Assembly: GCA_027924585.1 (NCBI GenBank)
Contig: BSBM01000076.1
Span: 2,060,501-2,124,500, forward strand
Reading direction: 5' to 3'
Length of the DNA stretch: 64,000 bases
From: Larix kaempferi
Taxonomy: Eukaryota; Streptophyta; Pinopsida; Pinales; Pinaceae
Shown here: positions 1 to 11,830 of the stretch, one piece after another
Layout: every line of letters begins with the position of its first letter
Position numbering within the stretch: position 1 is the first letter of the stretch
Position numbers and translations under genes: made by a program
Notes under the pieces: model-generated
Told to the model about the DNA's origin: nothing
Databases searched by the model: none
The model's input: only the letters and a program-made list of their open reading frames with translations

Positions 1-1448
1 CTTGCAACAGAGTTCAAGATCTTGGTATCCAGTGACTTAGAAAGATGAAATAAATGGATATACAAGATAAAACATGCATCAGATGGAAGTATTAAAAAAT
101 ACAAAGCTAGATTTGTGGCTCATGGATTCTCTCAAAAGGAAGAAATCGATTATGAAGAGACATTCTATCCTATAGAAAGGTACACTTCCATTAGAACCAT
201 CATGGCATTTGCAGCCACGATGAAGTGGAAGTTACACCAGATGGATGTGAAAACAACTTTCCTGAATGGTGTCATTGAAGAAGAAGTGTACATAGAACAA
301 ACACAAGGATTTGAAGTTGAAAACAAAGAGACACATGTCTGCAAAATAAAGAAGGATCTGTATGGGTTGAATCAAGATCCAAGAGCTTGGTATGGAAGAA
401 TTGATAGTTTTTTTACGAGCTTGGGATTTACCAAGAGTAAAGATGATCCTAAACTTTACTTCAAGGTTATGGATGATGAACCTGTCATATTATTGCTATA
501 TGTGGATGACTTATTCTTGACAAGAAATGAGAATCAAATTTCAGAGTGCAAGAAGAAGCTCTCTACAGATTTAGAGATGAAAGAGCTTGGCTTGATGCAT
601 TATTTTCTAGGTCTCGAATTCTGGCAGAGCCCAAAAGGAATCTTCCTTAACCAAGGGAAGTATGCAGTAGAAATATTGAAAATATTTGATATGTTGGAGT
701 GTAAAGCCATGGCCAGAACCATGGATACAAATTTGAAGTTACTATCTAATGCTTCGTCAGAATTGGTGGATATGACTCTATACAGGCATATTATTGGTTC
801 ATTGATGTATTCGACGAATACCAGGCCAGATATATGCTTTGCTGTGAACACCTTGATTCAGTATCTGATTGAGCCCAAACGTGTTCAACTTGTACCTGCA
901 AAGCATGTGATGAGGTACCTAAAAGGTACAATAGACTATGGTCTCAATTATACTTCAGACTGTTTGTTTACACAGATTCAGATTGGGAAGGAAGTGTCTC
1001 AGACAAAAAGAGCACTTCAGGCGGATGTTACAGTCTGGGGTCAGCCATGATTTCATGGCTAAGAAGGAAGCAGTCCAATGTTTCCCTCAGCACTGTAGAA
1101 GCAGAATATATTCCACCCTGTTCTTCCAGTTGTGAAGCTATATGGTTTCGGAAGTTGTTATCAAGTCTATTTGATCTGGAGTTGAATACCACGGTGATTC
1201 TATGTGATAACTAGAGTTGTATAAAGATGACAGAGAACCCTGTGTTCCATGATAAGTCAACGCACATAGAAATACAGTATTTCTACATTCGTGATATGGT
1301 GCAGAAGGGAGCTATAAAGATCCAATATGTGAGCACCGCTGAGCAGGTTGCAGATGTGCTGACTAAGCCACTGTCTCGTGTGAAGTTTGAGAATTTCCGT
1401 GACAAGCTTGGTGTAGTCCGTAAGGACTTCCCTCGAAAGGGGGAGTAG
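1..1448 (+). pseudogene. Copia pol relic: reverse transcriptase + RNase H
   Basis: Frame 1 reads as copia RT from about base 49 (KWIYKIKHA-like start; TGA at 46-48 just before it). Landmarks follow in order: KARFVAHGFSQ, the MDVKTTFLNG core, DLYGLNQDPRAWY, and an intact catalytic YVDD at about 499-510. The connection region RPDICFAV and the MRYLKGT motif lead into RNase H. The frame shifts at about 955-985; the new frame reads DSDWEGS, then STVEAEYI. A third-frame segment then has an in-frame TAG at 1212-1214 and runs to the usual copia C-terminus (EQVADVLTKPLSRVKFE) with a stop at 1446-1448. The frame breaks and the TAG make it a pseudogene. Family assignment is secure; clade within copia is not. 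Confidence 0.9.
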
Positions 1449-1464
1449 TGCTGATGATATTGTG

Positions 1465-2215
1465 GTGCAGTGGGATTGATCATCCCTAGACAGTGATCCC
1501 GTAATTTTGAAAGGAAGGACAGTCTTAAATGTTGATCTTGATTTTCCGTGGGACTTATCATCCCTAGACAGTGATCCCGTAATTCTGAAAGGAAGGATAG
1601 TCTTAAATGTTGGTCCTGAGTTGTGGTGGGATTGATCATCCTTATACAGTGATCCCATAATTCCGAAAGGAAGGACTGTCTAAGTTGTGAGTGTTGGACA
1701 GGATCCCTAGTTCTGAAAGGAATGATTGTCCATGATCCCTAGTTCCGAAAGGAAGGATCATTAGAGTTGTTGGACTGAATCATGAATTCTGAAAGGAATG
1801 ATTGTCCATTATCTATAGTTCCGAAAGGAAGGATCACCAGAGTTGTTGGAATGAATCCCGAGTTCTGAAAGGAAGGATTGTCCATGATCCCTAGTTTCGA
1901 AAGGAAGGATCACCAGAGTTGTTGGACTGAATCCCGAGTTCCAAAAGGAAGGATTGTCCATGATCCCTAGTTCCAAAAGGAAGGATCACCAGAGTTGTTG
2001 GACTGAATCCTGAGTTCTGAAAGGAAGGATTGTCCATGATCCCTAGTTTCGAAAGGAAGGATCACCAGAGTTGTTGGACTGATTCCCGAGTTTCGAAAGT
2101 AAGAATTGTCCATGATACCTAGTTCTGAAAGGAAGGATCACCAGAGTTGTTGGATTGGGTCCCGTAATTCTGAAAGGAAAGACTTTCCATGATGCCGTAA
2201 TTCTGAAAGGAAGGA
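1465..2215 (+). repeat. 76-78 bp tandem repeat in copia 3' region
   Basis: Two related subfamilies share the core GAAAGGAAGGA. The first has ACAGTGATCCC at 1490, 1568 and 1646 (78-bp period). The second has AGAGTTGTTGG at about 1839, 1915, 1991, 2067 and 2143 (76-bp period). Units alternate between CTAGTTCCGAAAGG and CCGAGTTCTGAAAGG half-units, so a half-period of about 38 bp also exists. The array sits between the pol stop and the polypurine tract and has no open coding frame of its own. Confidence 0.9.
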
Positions 2216-2224
2216 TCATGTGTA

Positions 2225-2720
2225 CTGCAGGTGATGATATTTCAGTGTTGCTGAAGATGATGTTCCAGTATTGTAGATGAGGATTCTCGAGTGCTGCAGA
2301 TGTTCCAGTGCTGTAGACGAGGATGCTCTAATGCTATAGATGTTCCAGTGTTGAAGATGAGGACGCTCCAGTGCTGCAGAAGATGATGCTCCAGTGCTGA
2401 AGATGAGGATGCTCGAGTGCTGCAGAAGATGATGCTCTAGAGCTGAAGATGAGGATGCTCTAGTGCTGCAGAAGATGATGCTCCAGTGCTTAAGATGAGG
2501 ATGCTTTAGTACTGAAGATGATGATGTTCTATCCTCGTGCTATAGATGATGATGATGATACTTCAGCTCTCTACTAAAGATGATGATGCAGAAGATGATG
2601 TTCTAGCTCTGTGTTGAAGATGATGATGATGATGATACTTCAGCTCTATACTGAAGATGATGATGCAGAATATGATGTGCCAGCTCCGTGCTGCAAATGA
2701 TGATGATGTTACAGCAAGCT
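2225..2720 (+). repeat. Imperfect GATGATG/GTGCTGCAGA tandem repeat
   Basis: Short units of the type GATGATGCTCCAGTGCTGAA and GAGGATGCTCGAGTGCTGCA are repeated many times with substitutions, grading into (GAT)n runs at about 2550-2640. The array continues the repeat-rich 3' non-coding region of the copia element. Replication slippage is the likely origin. Confidence 0.85.
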
Positions 2721-2890
2721 ATTCCAGTTGCTGATATTTGATGTTGTTGAATAACTTCCAATGATTTATAGATGTACCAACCAATGGTCCAGATGATGTT
2801 GTTGATGATGCCCCTCCTCCCTCCTTCCGATGATGTTGTGCAGAGCCACACATGCTGTTGTTGTTGTTATCAGTAGAATACCCTTCTTGT

Positions 2891-2900
2891 TAAGGGGGAG
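2891..2900 (+). other. Polypurine tract of copia element
   Basis: TAAGGGGGAG lies directly before TGTTGAATTA. This is the plus-strand priming site in the standard position for a plant copia element. Confidence 0.85.
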
Positions 2901-3507
2901 TGTTGAATTAATGTAACTTCAAAGAATATTCTACTTGTATTTTATTATTGTAACTCCGTCGGGGATGTTTTACCTTCTTTCGGGGATGTCATTATTATAT
3001 TTGGTCATGTAAAAGTCATGAGGTAAAACCTCCATTGTAAGTCGGGTCGTTAGTACCCAAAAGAATGTAATATAATATTAATTGAGTCTTTCTAGAGAGA
3101 CCGGGCCAGTCAAGTTAAAGTGAGACCGACCTAGTTAGGTTATTGGTCAAGTGAAAAGTAAAGTATAAATAGAGAGTGACTTCCTCTCATTTGTACCATT
3201 CACTCATTCATGCATTGCGCATTAGAGGAGAGAGAGAATTTTGCGAAGGAGGAGGAGGATTGGCTTGGCTCTAGAGTTTGGGTTTGTCTCTCTTGTTTAT
3301 GAGACCTATTTTGGGAATTGTACTTTGCTAATCTATATTGAGGAAGTTCTTGTTGGGTTTTCTTCCCCTTGAGGGTTTCCCAGGATATATTGTTGTGTAC
3401 CTTGTGATTGTGTATCTTTCAGAGATCCTTGTTATGCCGCTATTGTGAAAATGTATTAAATGCTCATGAAGTTAGAATTTAGTCTTTAGTAGCATATAAT
3501 ATTAACA
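2901..3507 (+). mobile_element. Copia 3' LTR
   Basis: It starts with TGTTGAATTA right after the polypurine tract and ends at ATTAACA, about 607 bp. It contains TATAAAT at 3164-3170, with an ATTGG (inverted CCAAT) about 20 bp upstream, as expected of an LTR promoter. The 3' end is set by the CA dinucleotide and the change of sequence type after 3507; it is less certain than the start. Confidence 0.75.
3164..3170 (+). promoter_or_regulatory. LTR TATA box
   Basis: TATAAAT followed by an AG-rich tract in the middle of the copia LTR; transcription would be expected to start near 3195. Confidence 0.6.
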
Positions 3508-3533
3508 GTCTCACGCGAAGTACCTATGGGAAT

Positions 3534-4425
3534 TGTAGGAACCAGGATTCTGCAACGTAGAAGGGGAATAACTCTACATGCAAGACATTCATTAACATAG
3601 TCTACTTCATAACATCGACATAATTAGATCTTTGACACATATGTCACTTCGACAGAATCCATAACTTCACCATATTAATTTACTTAGATTATATTTGCAT
3701 ACATACAACTTTACTAATCATGCATTCACTTAAATATTCAACAGCGGAAAGAAACACATATCAAATCACATCTCATCACAACATGAAAAGACACCACGTT
3801 TAACGTGGAAACCCATCTAAGAAAAACCACGGAAGTGCTTACCTTTTATTATGAGTCATAGCGAAATAAGCACTTCAAGTAAGACTTATAGATTTCTTCA
3901 TGCATTACCAAGGATCTGCGCACACAACTTGCAGATCAGCAAGTCGACTTTTCCAAAATAACTCCGACAGTCATAGCATATGTATTCATTACAAAACAAT
4001 AAGCTTGAATACAATAGCCCGCATAAGAATAATTATAATCGTAACCAACCCAAAACGTCTCTCTTATTACATATTTATAGGGCGCACTTAGCTTTCCCCA
4101 CTCCCACTAACCCACTAACTTCCTAACCGACTCATTAATACATTGTGGACCAATCCTAACTAACTGACTCAACTCCGACCATTGACTCGATCAACATGAC
4201 CGTTTTTCCTATTTCCTTGGCCGCTTCATCGGAGTTGACCACTTCGTCGAACCACTTCTACTTTGTCTTTGTCCACACCAAAACAGTTTCTTCAAAAATG
4301 GTACCTCCAAAAATACTAGGCCCAACAATATATATTCTTTTGATGAGAAGACATCATCACTTTTCACTTTATATATATATATTTTTAAGAAAAACTTCAT
4401 CTAAAATTGTTGGAGCAAGACATCA
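3534..4425 (-). mobile_element. LTR-like unit (solo LTR or fragment), minus strand
   Basis: On the minus strand the segment begins with TG near 4425 (TGATGTC; TGTCTTG at 4423 is an alternative), downstream of a purine-rich GTAAGGGGC. It holds a TATAAATAT box at 4079-4071 and ends in CTACA at 3534. Length (about 0.9 kb), TATA position and TG...CA ends fit an LTR. No primer-binding site follows the 3' end, no coding region adjoins it, and I see no convincing target duplication. It could be a solo LTR or a truncated end. Confidence 0.45.
4071..4079 (-). promoter_or_regulatory. TATA box of minus-strand LTR-like unit
   Basis: TATAAATAT on the minus strand, about 350 bases inside the LTR-like unit. 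Confidence 0.45.
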
Positions 4426-5399
4426 AATCGATGCCCCTTACACTCAATGATTTTAACTATTACATCCTAAGATGCATGTTATATGTATTGATATTATTTA
4501 ATAATGTTTATAAAATATTACGTATTGATTATATATAAAAGGAAGAATGCTAAACATTATAGATATTTCTAAATAGTTATCACAAAATTTAAAGAGACAA
4601 TTTTAATTGAAATTGTATTTTGGATTGATGAGATTGTTATATTTAATGATGTAGAAATGGATTCAATACCACCTAGTACCCTTACTACATCTAGACTGTA
4701 TAATGTTAACATTTAATATTTGCAATTCCATCAATCCAAAAATAATTGTTATCAAATTTCAAACCAAAAATATCAACTTTTCTTTCTAATATTTTAAACG
4801 ATTGAAAAAATATAATTTCATCACACTTATATATATATATATATATATGAAGGTTATATTGTAATCACTATGCATTCAAACATGTTTAACTTTGTATTAA
4901 TTTTAAAAATTATAAAGTGATCTCTCACGTTTAAAATTAAAATTTTAAAAATAATTATTTTTAGTTACTCATAATTATTTTTATCTTTTATTTAATTGGT
5001 TTAAAATCATGAAATGATTAATTCTTTTGAGGATTAATCGTAATTAGAATTTTTTTAATGAAAAATACACCTAGTCTTTCTCATTAATTTGAGAATATCA
5101 TAATTATTACAATTGTTATTCTATTAATTATCAATCCTCCTGTTTTTTAAATGTTTTTTTCTTCCAAATATTAATGCATTATGTCAAACGCGAAAAAATC
5201 CATTTAGTAAGTCACTAATATGTCGAATTCAACATGATTTTTGCTGTTCAATGCTTAGCTTAATAACTAGCTACGCTAATGACTCGATTCCGCATAGATA
5301 GCAGTTATGTTTGGAATTTAGCAGATATTAACATTGATTATTATTATCCAATAATTTTTGAAAATATATTTTAATTTTTATGTCTACATGGATGATTTT
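4426..5399. other. AT-rich spacer, no gene seen
   Basis: Mostly A/T homopolymer-rich sequence with a short (TA)n near 4834-4848. It holds one copy of the dispersed GAAATGGATTCAA motif near 4655. No coding frame, tRNA or element end was recognised. Confidence 0.6.
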
Positions 5400-8230
5400 G
5401 TATTTTAGTTTTCCTCGTGCACCCCAAATCATGTTGGGCATGCGAGCTCTTGAATCACGTTAGGCATGTGAGCTCCCGGAGTGCGCGAGGTAGGTGAACT
5501 CCCGAAAGTGAGAGCTTATGAAGTGTGTTTGGGCAGGTGAGCTCCCGAAGTGTGTTTGGGCAAGCGAGCTCCCGAAGTGCAGATTTGGTATAGAAGGCTC
5601 TCACGGCATGTTGGAGCATAGTAGGCTCCCATGTTGGTCTAGGGATATTCGAAGTGTGATTGCCTGTTGCAGACGGTCTTGTCTTCGTGCAAAAGACTAA
5701 CCTTGTGGACAAGGTGTTGGATGTGGATGCGAGCATAGGTTCGTTGGCTTTCGCAAGGAAGCACGCTCTGCAGGAAGGTGTGGGGATTGGCACAGAGGCT
5801 TGAGTGAAGAAGTGCACATGAGTCTAGGTAGGAGTGATGGACTCTTGGAGAAGCCAAGAGAGACACATCCGGTAGACTACGGTGGCATGTTCTGGTAGAA
5901 CCAATGATATGCACGGTTATGCGATGAGCTTCCAAGAGAAGTGTTGGATTGTGGAAGATGATTTGGTTCATGCCTTAGTGTTGTTGGATGCATTAGGAAA
6001 GGTGATGGACTTAGGCTGTGAGTAGGTAGCATGCTGTGGTGGCAAGACAGAGGCTGCGAGCAGGCATACTTCAGTTGACCAAGCAAGGAACTTGGAAAGA
6101 TGGAGGTTGTAAGTAGGCAAGCTTCCGCAGATTTGATGAGGCTGCAATGGACTGCAGCTTACTAAGAAACTTGGCATGGGTGTTGTGAGCAAGAAAGCAT
6201 GCAAATGCGATGGAGAGAAGTCAAAGTTGTGGCTTGATTGTATCTTGAGTGTTTCCAATGTGGGGTCACTCTCCAATGATTTTCCAGGATGTGGCATCCT
6301 TCGTTGTATGTAAAATCTCATTGTATATTTATCATTGGGTATTAGGCACGCTCAAGTTTGGGGTGTTACACACATAAGACATTTGTCTCTTGTACTGTAT
6401 ATGGCTAAATTATTGTATGTACTGTAGGATGGGCATGTAATGGAAAAATGGCTAAGTATAGAATTGGATAGAGATAAGTGTTAGGAGTTGGCATATCGCA
6501 GCAGGAGTTGATTGATGAGTGGAAACTTGTGGTTTTCATTGTGCATGGAGCACCACACCAGATTGCGACCGTCATTATGGACTGTAGAAGACCTTGCGAA
6601 GAGAGTTATGGATGACAGAAGTGACAGTGGTGCTTTTGTCTTGGTTTAGGGAAAGAAAGGTTATCGTGCCTTTGGACCAAGAGGGGTGTGTAGACAGAAG
6701 GAAGACATGAAGGGAAGAGGATCGATTGCGGTGTCAAGGAGATCAAGTATCGGAACAAAAGTATGTTTGGAAGCCACAACACTTGGATGGTTGGCTTGGT
6801 AGTGAGTATTGTGCCTTAAACAGTTGAGGTGAATTTGATGGCTTTGCCTTGGTTTAACAAAGTTGCATGGAGGACCGAAGTGTGGAGGGAGTTGCCTAAC
6901 TTGGGCATGGATTTCATTCTTGTGTGGTTGGGAAAGACGATTGGATTAGCTACCCAACTAGTCCAAGCATGGGATTCAACATGGATAGAGGCATGACAAG
7001 GAAACAATGCATCAAATCTAAAGTAGGTTGGATTGATGCGACGACTGGACAAAGTTACAGTTATAGGTGGCAACAATGAAATTGGATTCATGGATAGTCG
7101 GATGTTCTTGAATACATTGTCGAGATGAAAACTACTTTGAGCGAGGGAGGATGTCATGACCTTGCGTAAGGATTGTTGGGGTTCCCCCAGAGCACTCGAA
7201 GTGCAACTCGTTGATTGTTGGCATGACCCAAAATGGGAAAGTGTTGGGTGTGTCACATTTGGGTTATACCTTCGTTTGAGTGTCTTGAGTGTAGGCGGAT
7301 GGGATCTTGCATGAGCAACAAGGCATGCCCATGCCCATGGGCTCGATTGGCATGATGCGTTGGTTGGGCAGGTAGCACGTGAAGGTGGGCATGCATGGAA
7401 GACAAGTGTGCGAAAACCAACATGAAAAACGCCCAAGTGTGGGCAAGGGTGTTAGTAAGTAGGCACTCAGGTGACTTGCACTCCACACATAGCTTATGAA
7501 CGGGTCGGCTTGGTGAGTGCATGCCAAGGGCACTCTAGTGCGAACGTCACATACATTTAGTGAGCGAATGGGAGGAAAGAGAGGCATCAACTTCAAGCAA
7601 GTTTGGATCTGAGGCAAGTTCGCACTGTTTTGGGTCCGTGGTAGACATAGGGGCATGCCCTCCTTTGTTGGCTTGGAGGAGGGAACACTTGCCTTTGGAA
7701 AAAACACGTGTGGGAGGTTTTAGGAATGTTTTCTGATGACATGATGTGGCATATCTATAGGTCAGGAAGAGGAATGCACCGGACCTTGTTGGAGGTGTAT
7801 TTTCCTTAGGCTAGCCTCATGGTGGGCTTCTCTTGGTGGAGCCTAAGTGTTGGCTGAACACTTAGGCGTGTGATAGACTTGGATGCAGAGGAAGTAGTGC
7901 CACTTTGGTAGATAGTGAGGCATGCGTGTAGGTAGTCTCATGATAGAGCTTGCATATGAGGCTGCAGTGGACAACCGTCTTGTGGGCACTTTCTGCTAGC
8001 ATGGTTGTCTTGGACCCAGTTATCTAGCATGGTTGCGATGGACAACATCTTTCCAAGATGGTGGCAAGGTCACGATGGACAATGGCTTGTGCCGAGGTGG
8101 TTGGCTATGCCACAACGAACGGTAGTAAGCCAAGAGACTTGCGACAGATTGCAACAGAGATGTGGTATCATAGCTGCGATTATTGCTACAAAATCTTTGT
8201 CGGCAGGAGTAAATGATTTTTTTAAATAAT
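5400..8230 (+). other. GC-richer, G-skewed block, probable gypsy-like non-coding DNA
   Basis: Base composition changes abruptly at both edges. The plus strand is rich in G and T and poor in C, which by itself leaves several overlapping minus-strand frames open; none looks like a protein family. A purine run GCGAGGGAGGA at 7141-7151 followed by TGTCATGACC at 7152 resembles a polypurine tract plus LTR start. Another candidate is TTTGGGG followed by TGTTACA near 6360. No pol motif and no LTR end were found, so the assignment to a retroelement is inference. Confidence 0.4.
5430..5590 (+). repeat. Imperfect ~30-bp repeats (GAGCTCCCGAAGTG)
   Basis: The core GAGCTCCCGAAGTG, with variants GAGCTCTTGAATCA and GAACTCCCGAAAGT, recurs about every 25-32 bases, each copy preceded by a TTGGGCA-like stretch. 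About five units are visible. Confidence 0.75.
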
Positions 8231-8944
8231 AAATTTAATAAATTATTTTCATTATATTCAAATAAATTATTATATGAATAATTTAATCAAATTATATTTT
8301 TTCACTAAATAATAAAATATTTAAAACTAAAACTTGATAAGTAGTTTTATTTGAAAGAAAATTTAACAATTTCATTTGAAAAAAAAATTAAATATATAAT
8401 ATTTATTTTAATAAAAAATATATATATAATAAAATTCGATGATTGTGGTGGTGGTTATTAACATTTATTGAAATCAAATTTGATTTATCGAACATTAAAA
8501 AGGTAGAAATCACTTGGTTTTCATTATAATTTTATTTGTGTTTAAAATCTTTAAGATAAATATTCCTAAATCACCATAGTTATGATGAGTTAAAAGGTTA
8601 GGAATGTTAGTATTGTTGCAAATATTTTGAAATTAAGCTCTAATGTGGGTGTATGCAGGGCATTTGTATGAAAAACTTATTTTGATCTTCAACCCTCTCA
8701 ATGTCACAAAGTTTTAGAATTCTTTCAATATAGAGCTCTAGAAAGTTTGTTTTACAAACACTTTACCAAGCACCTCAACTAAAAGGGATATAATTAACCA
8801 AACAAAAATTCAATTCTAATCAATGAGGGATAGAGCTATTTGACAAAATGCAAAGCCAAAAAAATGGGTTCATTGAATTCACAGGGGGCCCACCCTTCCG
8901 ACTTTGATTACGAAGCCTAACCCAGTGGGGACATCAAGTGGGGC

Positions 8945-8947
<3 letters not shown>
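8231..8947. other. AT-rich spacer, nothing recognised
   Basis: Long A/T-rich stretch after the GC-richer block. No motif, coding frame or repeat end was recognised. Confidence 0.5.

Positions 8948-8998
<51 letters not shown>
8948..8998. repeat. (TA)n microsatellite
   Basis: Uninterrupted TA dinucleotides over about 51 bases. Confidence 0.98.
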
Positions 8999-9001
<3 letters not shown>

Positions 9002-9379
9002 TAGCCATCCAGGGATTTGACCCTAAAGCCTTCTACTTACAACTCACAACTCTCAACCACTTAAAATAAACCATCAATCTAACATACCATACATGTTAAT
9101 ATATAATATGTATAACTAACATATATATATTTATAGAATGATCTATGCTAGTTTATAATATTACAACAATCTAATAATTTTTTTACAACACAAAATACCT
9201 AATATTATTAATTCATTTTTTTTAAGTTGTTTTTTACAACACAAAATATCTAATATTATTAATTCATTTTTTTAAAGAAGCAAGTAGTAAAGTTAAACAA
9301 ATTTACTGCTAATCTCACTTCTTTCAATATTGTTATAGATATATTCATTCATTTATGCATTCATTATTGTCATAAAAGA

Positions 9380-10170
9380 TGGTTCAACTCAGTTGCTCCA
9401 TCCCAACACTAGCAGGCTTCCAAACTGCTGAGCTTATCTCGATTGCAGATTCTCAGCAATCGGTCTACATGTCAAGGGTCCCATCCCATTTTCATTGACT
9501 CTCATTCCATTGGCCTACCCCTTCATTCCCTCATTCCGTGGGCCTACCCCGCTCTTCTTTGCATGGCATGACTATGGGGCGACGCCCATTGCCATGGGTT
9601 GTCCCCATAGCCATCTGGGTCAAACGGTTGATGTCAAAGGTGTAGTCCAATCCACTTAATTGTATTTAATGCGCATGGCATCAACGACGCGTCCCTATAT
9701 CCAATCAGATTGATTAATAACAAGTCCACGCGCCTTCTCCTTTCTTCCTGTTGCACTAACCTGATAGCCCATGCCGCGTGACCTCATCGACTCATCCGGC
9801 TTCCCCTGTCCTCCTGCATACTTGAAGCAACACTCTTGCATACCTGAAGCAACACTCGACAGATTTCAATCGGCTTCATCGAAGACCGCATTAATCTAAG
9901 CATCCCCCAACCTGTGGCATATCTGAAGAAGCACTCTCCAGAAAATTGAGCGGAGCGAGAAAGGTAGTAGATTCTGTGTCAAGTTACAGGGCATTCAACT
10001 GTTTTCTCCCTCACAACTTTGCTTAATCAAAGTTTTTTTCTAATTGCAGGTACTATTGACAAGTCGAACCATTTCGTTCCCTGAGCTTGCCTCACAACTT
10101 TCACTTAAGTGAAGAATCCTCTAGCCTTGGTCTATTCATTTGCTTTTACTAGAGGTATTTTCCAATCCTT
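9380..10170 (+). other. Leader-like stretch with possible 5'-UTR intron
   Basis: This stretch is more GC-rich than its flanks and contains a short tandem duplication (TGCATACCTGAAGCAACACT at about 9816 and 9838). A good donor/acceptor pair is visible: GAGAAAG|GTAGTAG near 9962 and a pyrimidine-rich tract ending TTCTAATTGCAG|GTACT near 10050. It could be the promoter and untranslated first exon of a gene, but no coding exon was recognised downstream, so it is only a candidate. Confidence 0.25.
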
Positions 10171-11574
10171 TATTTATGTATCTGAGGCACTTCTAATAAT
10201 TCGTAGTGGTTTCATAATTTCATTAGGTTTTAAAACTATCTAAATCCATGGCACCGTAGAGAAACTACCATTTCCAAATAATAGTTTGCTCGGTGAAATA
10301 TTAAAGGCGAAATATTGCTCGGATCCTCTGAAGCAAGTTTTCCTTTTGATACAACGTAGATAGAAAAAAACTTCGAGCCTTTCCTTGCATTATACTATAG
10401 TATCATAAACATTTTATTGGTGGGTAGATAGAAAATATCAAAACGAATTATATGTTTTTTACTTGGGTTTGTTTGATCTGTTTTTTTCATTGATATGTGA
10501 CTGTATGATAATGATAACCCGACAATATACTAACAAACTAGTTAGTAGTTAGTATTATGGCAATTATGCTATTAAAATAATTTCAAAGATTTTAAAACCA
10601 CGATCTTCTCTTTTTCATTTTCAATATAGAAGTGTCATTGTCGCAGCGTCAATAGATAGTTTGCGTGTGCTATATCTATTAAGATTTGGAAGTAGGCCAA
10701 CGAATGTTTAACAATTGTTGAGTGTTATAAACTCAACAACAAACTAAGGTACTTTCATCTATCAAATACTGCACGAAGGTGAGCTGGATGTTCATCCCTC
10801 TTTCTTGAATGGGAAGTGAGTCGGGAAGTGAGTCGTCGAGAATCATTCCAACTCTTTCGGGTAACACGCGATAGGGATTGTTTTATCCTCCTCGGTCATT
10901 GATGTGTTTCTTCTCTCGTATGAAGTACTAGTTTCGTCGTCTGGAAGAAACTTTAAATGGGTAGATTTCATTAGGAATAGTTGGGTCCCTAGTTTTTGTT
11001 AGGCCAATCAGTCAAATAGAAGATAATGATGCTACATGCCATTTTCCCTGCTCTTTCCTAAAAATCATGAAGTTTCCTTGCATGTCAAAAAATATCGAGG
11101 CTCGATCAGGGTGAGAAGGGGAGAATTTTGTAGTAGATTCATACACATGCGTTGAAAAATGAATGGTGAATTGTGTTGTAAAATGCCACCCGTACAGACA
11201 ATATTATTCGTCTCCAAAGTTTACATGCCTTAAAGTGGACCATAGTATATTTTTCAATGTGAAAGTGCAAAATAATCTTCACAAACTAACATAACTAATG
11301 TTATTTTGATATTATAGGTAAAAAAATATTCACAAAATATTTTTAGGCGTAGGATAAATTTTATTCAGAATGGTCTTATTTTTCTTTAAAAAAAAACACA
11401 GGAGAAAATTATTTAAAACTTAATTACACTAAACGAAAAAAAAAATTCAGGACCTCTAAAGTTACTTAAAACCTAAAAAAAATCCTGAAATAATATGAAA
11501 CTATACACCTATAATTTTTTTGCTTCCCGAAATTCATTAAAATATAGAATTTTCTGGAACATTTGAAACATAAG
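10171..11574. other. Spacer, nothing recognised
   Basis: Mixed AT-rich sequence without long frames, repeat ends or recognisable motifs. There is a short direct repeat of GGGAAGTGAGTCG near 10815. Confidence 0.5.
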
Positions 11575-11584
11575 TATATAAATA
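11575..11584 (+). promoter_or_regulatory. TATA box upstream of small ORF
   Basis: TATATAAATA about 250 bases before the ATG at 11831, followed by CACCATC-type sequence. Spacing would allow a leader of roughly 220 bases. TATA-like strings are common in this AT-rich DNA, so support is moderate. Confidence 0.35.
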
Positions 11585-11830
11585 TAATACACCATCTTTA
11601 GTCCTACAGTACTACACGGTGAGGATTGAAATGAGCAAATTGAGAAGTCATAAGCCCAGCACCCATGTTCTCATGGAAGCTTTAAGGCTTGCACTGGCCT
11701 ATCATGTCCATAAAAAAACTACACGTGCCCATGAAATGAAAGGGGAGTTTCTGAACGAGAAGGGAAGGCTATATTTGCACGGTGTTCTCTCGTTTTTTCC
11801 TTCATCGACATTTTGGGATCATAACAAAAA

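Larger units (their letters stand above)
1..3507 (+). mobile_element. Ty1/copia LTR retrotransposon, 5'-truncated by window edge
   Basis: The order seen is the C-terminal half of pol (reverse transcriptase then RNase H), a long non-coding 3' region with two kinds of tandem repeat, a polypurine tract and a 3' LTR. RT followed by RNase H as the last pol domain, with integrase expected upstream, is the copia order. The 5' LTR, gag, protease and integrase would lie left of the window. Pol is broken, so this copy is not autonomous. The boundary at 3507 rests on an LTR ending in CA; a target duplication cannot be tested because the left end is missing. Confidence 0.9.

Noticed and set aside
1257-1658. 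Minus-strand frames over the copia tail and 78-bp repeats
   Set aside because: They lie opposite the pol C-terminus and the tandem repeats; the repeated protein sequence merely mirrors the DNA repeat.
5455-7707. Many overlapping minus-strand open frames (up to 206 codons)
   Set aside because: Several frames are open at once because the plus strand is poor in C, so minus-strand stops are rare. The proteins are His/Pro/Ser-rich with no family motif.
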